Assembly: GCA_028702415.1 (NCBI GenBank)
Contig: JAQVOT010000032.1
Coordinates: forward strand, 1-9,403
Length of the DNA stretch: 9,403 bases
Source of the DNA: Eubacteriales bacterium
GTDB taxonomy: Bacteria; Bacillota; Clostridia; Peptostreptococcales; Anaerovoracaceae
Direction of reading: 5' to 3'
Part shown: positions 1 through 5,294 of the stretch, one piece after another
How the letters are laid out: each line of letters starts with the position of its first letter
Position numbering within the stretch: the first letter of the stretch is position 1
Notes under the pieces: generated by a model
Seen by the model: the letters and a program-made list of their open reading frames with translations, nothing else
Told to the model about the DNA's origin: nothing
Database searches by the model: none
Position numbers and translations under genes: made by a program

Positions 1-72
1 TTCTATCGCATTATCCATTCTTTCAATTATTTCCTCGTCGAGTTGGAACCCTATCATTTTTGATATATTCAT
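1..72 (-). CDS. 5' end of an unidentified gene, next in the kdd-kamABC operon
   Basis: Only the first 24 codons lie in the window; the protein begins MNISKMIGFQLDEEIIERMD and the frame is open to the window edge. An AAGGGG ribosome binding site (80-85) stands 7 bases before the ATG, so this is a convincing start. The gene follows kamC by only 24 bases on the same strand and is therefore very probably in the same operon. In known lysine-fermentation clusters the genes after kamC are usually kamD and kamE (lysine 5,6-aminomutase subunits), so kamD is the positional expectation. The visible N-terminus does not clearly resemble the KamD N-termini I remember, so I leave it unnamed. Confidence 0.6.
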   Translation of the reverse strand, partial: MNISKMIGFQLDEEIIERMDNAIE

Positions 73-96
73 TACGTTTCCCCTTGTCAAGTGTTT

Positions 97-1413
97 TTAT
101 AAATTATTTAGAATATCATAAACCTGTTTTGCTATCTCGTCAATAAGAAGCAGCGATCTCTCCTTGCTGTTGTCCATTATTTCCTTGAGTTCTTCCATTT
201 CGCTGCCGAAACTTGAAAGCCCTCTTTCGATTGACTGGCTGTCCCCAATCAGGATCTGCATGAAGTTGGACAATCCAACCCGAGCGCTCTTGGCAGGAAC
301 AAAATATCCATACTGAGCAAGTATGGCAATCATTCCCGTCAGTTTCAGGGAAACCGTCTTGCCTCCCATGTTGGCTCCGGTGATGCAGGTCACACCATCC
401 TTAAGGGCGATGCTTATCGGACAATACTGTCCTCCCTTTTTCCTTACGATTTCTTCAACCTGCAGGTGTCTTCCTTCCGTGTATTCCAGCAGGTGTTCTT
501 CTACAATCTCAGGCATTACGCAGTCATGTCTATCCGCATATATAGCTTTTGCAAGGGTCACGTCAAGTCGTCCGATACGCCGGCAGTTTGTCAGAAGCAC
601 CTCTTGGAATTTCCAGATTTCCTTTGACAGCTTTTCTCTAACTTCCAGCTCTTCCTCCTCAATATCAGCGATAATTTCATCGGTCCTCTTGAGAATTTCC
701 TCTACCGCTTCATCGGGGACGAGGGCGAAGGTTACTGACATGTAGTCTTCCTCCAACTTTCTCAGGTCGGAGATTTCATTAATCATTTTTACACTCTGGC
801 TGTCGCTCTTTGATACCGTAATCTCAAATTTCGGTGTAAGCGTCAGACCATACTTATCCCTGATTTCCTTAGTCTTTTTCTTTTGCTCTCTTCTGACGTC
901 CCTTTCCAGCTCTTTTTTCTCGGCTCTGAGTTTAGCAAGTTTCTCCGAGAAAGAGTCGTAAATATAAAATGTGTTTAATCTGTCTCCACTGGGATCCAGA
1001 ATATCAAGGAGTCCATTTATATCTTCAGGAACGAATAGTTCGGGAATGGCCATCTCATAAGCCATATTCCTCACCTTATCCATAAGCAAAAGCAGACTTT
1101 TCAGTTCAAAGATTTCCACAACAGACAGCACCGCATTTTCACTTCTTTCGATAGTGAGGGTATTGTCCTTCATCATCATGAACGCTTCAAGCAAGACAGC
1201 TGTTTTGTTCTCATTAGCCTTCTCGATATCCAGAAGTTTACGGATATAGGAAAGCTCCTGCCTAAGCCCTTCCTCCTGTCCCGGGAGAAATGGCTTCTGC
1301 TCCTTTATCAGTTTCTGCCCAAATGGTGTCTGCAGATTAATTGCACCTACCACATAGTCCAGTCCTGTTTCGCGTCTTGTTTTCTGATTTGCAAGTCTTT
1401 TTACTATTACCAT
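97..1413 (-). CDS. kamC: KamC, MutS-like ATPase of the lysine-fermentation operon, C-terminally truncated
   Basis: A 438-residue protein of the MutS-related family that accompanies lysine aminomutases. The role of KamC is not established; a part in maintaining or reactivating the aminomutases is only a guess from context. Visible parts: an alpha-helical core with charged coiled-coil-like stretches at about 155-185 and 230-265; Walker A GANMGGKT at 346-353, very close to the MutS form; an ABC/MutS-type signature SSFGSEME at 400-407; Walker B LLLIDEI at 421-427. The protein ends only 11 residues later, at 438. In MutS-type ATPases, Walker B is followed by the D-loop (usually GRGT or similar) and the H-loop, roughly 80-100 more residues; these are absent, and only 24 bases separate the stop from the next gene, so they are not encoded in another frame nearby. 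The final AKQVYDILNNL may be the original tail left by an in-frame deletion. The start ATG has a weak ribosome binding site (GGAAT) and follows kamB by 32 bases. Confidence 0.82.
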   Translation of the reverse strand: MVIVKRLANQKTRRETGLDYVVGAINLQTPFGQKLIKEQKPFLPGQEEGLRQELSYIRKLLDIEKANENKTAVLLEAFMMMKDNTLTIERSENAVLSVVEIFELKSLLLLMDKVRNMAYEMAIPELFVPEDINGLLDILDPSGDRLNTFYIYDSFSEKLAKLRAEKKELERDVRREQKKKTKEIRDKYGLTLTPKFEITVSKSDSQSVKMINEISDLRKLEEDYMSVTFALVPDEAVEEILKRTDEIIADIEEEELEVREKLSKEIWKFQEVLLTNCRRIGRLDVTLAKAIYADRHDCVMPEIVEEHLLEYTEGRHLQVEEIVRKKGGQYCPISIALKDGVTCITGANMGGKTVSLKLTGMIAILAQYGYFVPAKSARVGLSNFMQILIGDSQSIERGLSSFGSEMEELKEIMDNSKERSLLLIDEIAKQVYDILNNL

Positions 1414-1424
1414 CTTGATTCCAT

Positions 1425-1443
1425 CGATTTCTTTCAGAAATCG
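1425..1443 (-). repeat. Small inverted repeat between kamB and kamC
   Basis: CGATTTCT at 1425-1432 and AGAAATCG at 1436-1443 are perfect 8-base arms around a 3-base loop. The structure fills most of the 32-base gap between kamB and kamC and ends 11 bases before the kamC ATG, where the ribosome binding site is already weak. No T-run follows on the minus strand, so it is not a terminator. It could lower kamC translation relative to kamB; that is inference. Confidence 0.45.
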
Positions 1444-1445
1444 GC

Positions 1446-2468
1446 TTATGTTGATAACATTACATCAATAACCGGAATATCCGGAATTGCTCCCTTCATT
1501 GCGTTCATGAGCTCTTCATGATCAAATTTATAACCCGCCGGTGCCGTAGGGTTGACGGTTATTGCCGCAACCTCAATGTTGTCCAGAACCTTTACATCCA
1601 GCCCTCTCTTTCTCAGCTTGCCCCACTGGGTTGCACCGATAAATATTTTGGTTGGATCCTTCAGCACAAAAGTCACCTTCTTCAGCTTCCTTATATCGAT
1701 ATCTGCCACAACGCTCTGGGTAAATGCCCCGGGCACAAACACGTGACTGGTTTTATCGTCAATCTCATTGTCCAGAAGCTTACCCGCACCAAGTCCTGTG
1801 GTTATGTCCAGCAGTACAGCCTTGCCGTCTCTGATGACAATTATCTGATCATTTATCGCCAGCTCTTCTATTTGTTTTCTCTCCTCTCCATCCTGGAGAA
1901 TCGGCAGGCGGTAGAGGCTGACGGTGTGAACCGTCTCCTCTACGACCTTGTTCATCTTTCTCGATAAAACCGCGCCGGTGGATAAGATTATCGCATCTGA
2001 GCTTTCAGGTGCTGCGATTGATTTTCGGTCAACCGCCCCGTCTATAAGCACCAGATCCGCTCCAAGAGCAAGCATTTCTTCACACATCTCCATCTGATTG
2101 GCATTAATAACCGGTCCTGCTATCTGGACATACCCTGCATCGGCAACTCTGCAGATCATAATCTGTCCCAGTGATGATCCGTAGTCGGTCATCTTTAGTA
2201 TTTCAAGACCGGCATCAGCCATCTCGTAGAGCTGTGTAGGCACCGATACTATGGTGTCTGCATAAAGAAACACGCGGGGTTTATCTGTACCTGTTACCAC
2301 ATCTGTACCTTCTCCGTCCCTTCCTGTGGATGTAATACCAAGAGTAAGGCCCTCGTCCATTGCCTCTTCAATAAGGTAATTGAGAGCAGTGGTTTTACCT
2401 GCATTCTTAGCCATTCCAACAATAGAAATCCGTTTATACTTTTGTGATAACTCTTCTAATAAATACAT
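1446..2468 (-). CDS. kamB: KamB, P-loop protein of the lysine-fermentation operon
   Basis: A 340-residue cytoplasmic protein matching KamB, a family of undetermined biochemical function encoded beside lysine 2,3-aminomutase in lysine fermenters. A nucleotide-binding P-loop is seen at residues 18-27 (GMAKNAGKTT), preceded by a hydrophobic strand (RISIVG) as in MobB/CobQ-like P-loop NTPases. A Walker B-like strand LVLIDGAVDR lies at 139-148 with D143 as candidate Mg2+ ligand. The conserved-looking STGRDGEGTD (47-56) resembles a switch segment. The P-loop being only 17 residues from the N-terminus supports this start, although the ribosome binding site is weak (GAGAAACACGAGA). It follows kamA by 28 bases and precedes kamC by 32. 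Two consecutive nucleotide-hydrolase-like genes beside adenosylcobalamin/SAM-dependent mutases suggest a helper or reactivation role, which is inference only. Confidence 0.85.
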   Translation of the reverse strand: MYLLEELSQKYKRISIVGMAKNAGKTTALNYLIEEAMDEGLTLGITSTGRDGEGTDVVTGTDKPRVFLYADTIVSVPTQLYEMADAGLEILKMTDYGSSLGQIMICRVADAGYVQIAGPVINANQMEMCEEMLALGADLVLIDGAVDRKSIAAPESSDAIILSTGAVLSRKMNKVVEETVHTVSLYRLPILQDGEERKQIEELAINDQIIVIRDGKAVLLDITTGLGAGKLLDNEIDDKTSHVFVPGAFTQSVVADIDIRKLKKVTFVLKDPTKIFIGATQWGKLRKRGLDVKVLDNIEVAAITVNPTAPAGYKFDHEELMNAMKGAIPDIPVIDVMLST

Positions 2469-2496
2469 TCTCGTGTTTCTCGATTGTTCTTAAATG

Positions 2497-3756
2497 CTAC
2501 TTCTTGTTTCTTTCGTGTCTCAGCAGATGAGCCGGTTCCATTGACATTCTTTCGCCTTGAGCCAGTCCTGCAACACCCTCATAGTGATATCCCTCAACAT
2601 CCTTGCAGTTTTCATAGCTGCACTTAATCTTTGGAAGTTCAGGTGGCTCTGTATAAGTTGTTATAACGCCTTCGTAGTTTCTAAGGATAATCTTTTCAGG
2701 AGTCTGAGAAATAACATACTGTGGCATTACCGGTGTCTTTCCGCCACCACCAGGAGCGTCAACAACGAATGTAGGTACAGCATAGCCTGAAGTGTGACCT
2801 CTCAGGCCTTCAATTATTTCGATGCCCTTTGAAACAGGAGTTCTGAAGTGTTCGATACCCAGTGACAGGTCGCACTGATAAATGTAATAAGGACGAACTC
2901 TGTTCTTGCACAGCAGGTGAACCAGGTTTCTCATTACGTGAACGTCATCGTTGATTCCTCTGCAAAGTACTGACTGGTTTCCGAGAGGGATACCGGCGTC
3001 AGCAAGTTTCTGACAAGCTGCAGCTGCTTCCGGGGTCATTTCCTTAGGGTGGTTGAAGTGAGTGTTCAGCCAGATTGGATGGTACTTCTTCAGCATATCG
3101 CACAGTTCATCGGTGATTCTCTGTGGCATAACAACTGGAGTTCTCGATCCAATTCTAACGATCTCAACGTGTTCGATCTTTCTCAGTTCCGAGATGATGT
3201 ATTCAAGTATGTCAGTCTCTACGCAGAGGGCATCTCCACCTGAAAGCAGTACATCTCTTACAACCGGGGTTTTTCTGATGTATTCCAGGCATGCATTTAT
3301 ATCTTCCATGCTTCTGGCACCATCAGTTTCACCAGCCAGTCTTCTTCTCGTGCAGTGTCTGCAGTACATTGAACACTGGTCAGTAATAAGGAAGAGAACT
3401 CTGTCCGGATATCTGTGAGTCAGTCCAGGAGCCGGGGAATCTTCATCCTCGTGAAGTGGGTCCAGCATATCTGCTTCGCCTCTGTGAGTTTCAGCAAGTG
3501 TAGGAACTGCCTGCATTCTTACCGGGCAATGAGGATCATCAGGGTCCATCAGTGATGCGTAGTAAGGAGTTATTCCAACTCTGAAGCCTGTCATTACCTT
3601 TGTAATATCTTCTTCTTCCTGTGGAGTAAGGTTAACAACCTGCTTGATTTTTTCTACTGTATCCAGCCTGTTTGCAACCTGCCAATGCCAATCGTTCCAC
3701 TGTTCTTCTGTAACATCCTTAAAAAGAGGAATGTCTTTCCAATTTCTAATAGCCAT
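2497..3756 (-). CDS. kamA: L-lysine 2,3-aminomutase
   Basis: Radical-SAM, PLP-dependent enzyme converting L-lysine to L-beta-lysine, the first step of lysine fermentation to acetate and butyrate. At 419 residues it is close to the clostridial enzyme (about 416). The [4Fe-4S] motif CxxxCxxC is C128, C132, C135 in DQCSMYCRHC. The SAM-associated GGD motif is at 173-175 (LSGGDAL). The PLP-binding lysine is K340 in PGGGGKTPVMP, in register with Lys337 of the Clostridium subterminale enzyme. Substrate-site segments YIYQCDLS (291-298) and HFRTPVSKG (303-311) are intact. As I recall, the C. subterminale enzyme has a zinc site made by a cysteine in NDC and a C-terminal CxCxxC; here the first is NDD (269-271) and the second CxxxxC (C379, C384), so that site looks altered or absent. 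The start is fixed by AAAGGAGAG just upstream. It lies 33 bases after kdd. Confidence 0.97.
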   Translation of the reverse strand: MAIRNWKDIPLFKDVTEEQWNDWHWQVANRLDTVEKIKQVVNLTPQEEEDITKVMTGFRVGITPYYASLMDPDDPHCPVRMQAVPTLAETHRGEADMLDPLHEDEDSPAPGLTHRYPDRVLFLITDQCSMYCRHCTRRRLAGETDGARSMEDINACLEYIRKTPVVRDVLLSGGDALCVETDILEYIISELRKIEHVEIVRIGSRTPVVMPQRITDELCDMLKKYHPIWLNTHFNHPKEMTPEAAAACQKLADAGIPLGNQSVLCRGINDDVHVMRNLVHLLCKNRVRPYYIYQCDLSLGIEHFRTPVSKGIEIIEGLRGHTSGYAVPTFVVDAPGGGGKTPVMPQYVISQTPEKIILRNYEGVITTYTEPPELPKIKCSYENCKDVEGYHYEGVAGLAQGERMSMEPAHLLRHERNKK

Positions 3757-3789
3757 TTTTTCTCTCCTTTACAAATCTAATTTACGAGT

Positions 3790-4851
3790 TTACGCATACA
3801 TTTCTTCAAATAATTTTCTAAGTCCTTCATGTTCTCTCAGTTCCTGCAGAGTAACTGCTGCGTGGCCCTTAGTGTAGCCGTTGCCAACGATCATGTTAAC
3901 GTCCTTACCAACGCCTTCTGCACCCAGAGCTGCCTTTGTGAAGCTTGTAGCCATTGAGAAGAAGTAAACTGTTCCATCGTCTTTACATGAAAGGATTGAG
4001 CCCATTTCAGTGTTTTCGATGGATACGCAGTTGATTACTACATCATATAGTTCCCCGTTTGTAAGTTCCATAGCCTTTTCGTACATTCCAACTGCATCTG
4101 CTGCATCCATGTGGAAGTATTCATCAGCCAGGTCAAGTGATCTTGCTCTGTCTTCTGACTTCTGTGAACCTGCTGCGCAAACAACCAATCCTGTTACGCC
4201 GGCTCTCTTCTTTGCTTCATACAGGCACATGAGCCCTGACTTTCCGCCGCCGCCGATTACCAGAACCTTCTGGCCCTGCTGAACCAGCTTACCGGTCTGA
4301 GCAGGAGCTCCGGCAACGTCCAGTGCTGAGAGTGCCAGACCTTCCGGCATGTCCTCAGGTAACTTAGCGTAGATACCGCTCTGGAAGAGGATAGCCTGAC
4401 CTGTGATGTCAACCTGGTCGATTGCAGGTCTCATCTCATGAATCTCTTCGATCGTCAGTGGAGTCAGTGACAGTGAAACCAGTGTGGCAATCTTATCGCC
4501 AACCTTCAGGTCGCCCTTCCATTCCGGTCCTATTTCCTTAACTGTTCCGATAAGCATTCCGCCGGAACCGGTCCAAGGATTCTTGTGTTTTCCGGCCTTT
4601 GCAACGATGCCCTTCATGCATTCTGCAATCTTGTCTTTCTCTTCCTGAGTTTCGATTTCAGCCGGCTTCTTGCCCAAAACCTGCCTGCAGATTTCTGTGA
4701 ATGAAGCTGAGTCTATGTTCAGTGTCTTAACGTCAATCAGAATTTCATTGTCGTAGATCTCCATTGTGTTGTCGATTACATCCGCAGGCTGTGGAAGTAC
4801 GCCCTTTGGTGAGATGACTCTGTGAGTTCCATATGGATTTCCTTTTTTCAT
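3790..4851 (-). CDS. kdd: L-erythro-3,5-diaminohexanoate dehydrogenase
   Basis: Catalyses NAD(P)+-dependent oxidative deamination of 3,5-diaminohexanoate to 5-amino-3-oxohexanoate, the step after the two aminomutases in lysine fermentation. The 353-residue protein has an N-terminal GroES-like region with GTHRVISPKGVLP (8-20), NPWTGSGGMLIG (91-102) and KVGD (116-119), then a Rossmann domain whose glycine-rich loop is VIGGGGKSG (198-206). This is the standard composition and length of Kdd. It is the first gene of the operon, with a strong AGGAGGA site (4861-4867) 9 bases before the ATG, and lies about 80 bases downstream of the transcription start predicted from a sigma-54 promoter. The same fold is found, without the glycine-rich loop, in the N-terminal half of the regulator at 5295-7364. 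The identification is firm because of motif content and the adjacent kamA. Confidence 0.95.
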   Translation of the reverse strand: MKKGNPYGTHRVISPKGVLPQPADVIDNTMEIYDNEILIDVKTLNIDSASFTEICRQVLGKKPAEIETQEEKDKIAECMKGIVAKAGKHKNPWTGSGGMLIGTVKEIGPEWKGDLKVGDKIATLVSLSLTPLTIEEIHEMRPAIDQVDITGQAILFQSGIYAKLPEDMPEGLALSALDVAGAPAQTGKLVQQGQKVLVIGGGGKSGLMCLYEAKKRAGVTGLVVCAAGSQKSEDRARSLDLADEYFHMDAADAVGMYEKAMELTNGELYDVVINCVSIENTEMGSILSCKDDGTVYFFSMATSFTKAALGAEGVGKDVNMIVGNGYTKGHAAVTLQELREHEGLRKLFEEMYA

Positions 4852-4942
4852 AATAACTTATCCTCCTAAATTAATAATATTATTAGCATTTGTCATAAGG
4901 TCTCGACTATTTACAAATGCGACTTTAATTTGACATTATATA

Positions 4943-4960
4943 AAGCAATATACATGCCAA
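4943..4960 (-). promoter_or_regulatory. Sigma-54 (-24/-12) promoter of the kdd-kamABC operon
   Basis: Read on the minus strand the site is TTGGCATGTATATTGCTT, with GG at 4958-4957 and GC at 4946-4945 separated by exactly 10 bases, as sigma-54 requires. It fits the known TGGCAY-N5-TTGCW consensus at every important position. Transcription should start near 4933, giving a leader of about 80 bases before kdd. The CATGCC of the -24 element is also half of an inverted repeat (4953-4958 with GGCATG at 4972-4977) surrounding the palindrome TTGCGCAA (4964-4971). Confidence 0.88.
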
Positions 4961-5086
4961 AGATTGCGCAAGGCATGCAAATAGAGTTCAATGTGTTTGT
5001 ATATGGAATGCTCCAGTAATATCAAGGGCTTTAGTGCGCTTTTGCTTTTCCATCCTATCCGCTGGCCTTAAACCCCCGGCCGAATT

Positions 5087-5102
5087 GAACCATTTTGGGT
5101 TC
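5087..5102. promoter_or_regulatory. Activator site 1 upstream of kdd (GAACC-N6-GGTTC)
   Basis: The 16-base sequence GAACCATTTTGGGTTC is an inverted repeat with 5-base arms and an AT-rich centre. Its centre is about 137 bases upstream of the -24 element of the kdd promoter, within the normal range for enhancer-like sites of sigma-54 activators. The same arms occur at 5119-5134 and at 7379-7394. The probable ligand is the sigma-54 activator encoded at 5295-7364; that assignment is inference from recurrence and position. Confidence 0.75.
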
Positions 5103-5113
5103 CTCTGTGCTTT

Positions 5114-5139
5114 TACATGAACCGTTTTCGGTTCATGTA
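5114..5139. promoter_or_regulatory. Activator site 2 upstream of kdd, extended palindrome
   Basis: The arms TACATGAACCG (5114-5124) and CGGTTCATGTA (5129-5139) are perfectly complementary over 11 bases around TTTT, and contain the core GAACCG-TTTT-CGGTTC at 5119-5134. Centre-to-centre distance to site 1 is 32 bases, about three turns of B-DNA, so two dimers would lie on the same face. Neither strand has a T-run immediately after the structure, so it is not a terminator. Confidence 0.8.
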
Positions 5140-5143
5140 ATGG

Positions 5144-5173
5144 TTTTGATCCCCCCTCTTTTGATCCCACCTC
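5144..5173. repeat. Tandem 15-base direct repeat between the activator sites and the terminator
   Basis: TTTTGATCCCCCCTC (5144-5158) is followed immediately by TTTTGATCCCACCTC (5159-5173), 14 of 15 bases identical. The pair abuts activator site 2 on one side and the terminator of the regulator gene on the other. I know no function for it; slippage duplication or a protein site are both possible. The remainder of the gap from 4852 to 5294 holds only the sites listed separately here and no credible gene. Confidence 0.5.
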
Positions 5174-5182
5174 TTATAAAAT

Positions 5183-5209
5183 AATAGCGCCGGTTAATCC
5201 GGCGCTATT
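5183..5209 (-). terminator. Terminator of the regulator gene
   Basis: A perfect 11-base-pair stem AATAGCGCCGG / CCGGCGCTATT with a 5-base loop, very GC-rich in the middle. On the minus strand it is followed by ATTTTATAAG, a modest T-tract. It lies 86 bases after the stop of the sigma-54 regulator gene and would separate that gene from the kdd operon. Confidence 0.8.
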
Positions 5210-5294
5210 TCAAATTATTATATACCACTCAATATTGCAGAAGGATGACAGAATCCCTTTGTTCATTTTTAGCTCTCTATCACAATCATAATCA

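Noticed and set aside
97..170. Frameshift as the cause of the short KamC
   Set aside because: The space between Walker B and the next start codon is far too small to hold the missing domain in any frame; a deletion is needed instead.
3062..3418. Long open frames on the plus strand across kamA, kdd, the regulator gene and others
   Set aside because: They lie opposite well-identified genes, lack ribosome binding sites and show no family features.
5114..5139. Extended palindrome considered as a terminator
   Set aside because: Neither strand has a T-run after the stem, a much better terminator lies at 5183-5209, and the core recurs at two other promoter positions.
4988..5170. A 60-codon open frame on the minus strand in the gap upstream of kdd
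   Set aside because: It runs through the two activator palindromes and the direct repeats and has low-complexity, non-protein-like composition; the region is explained by regulatory sites.
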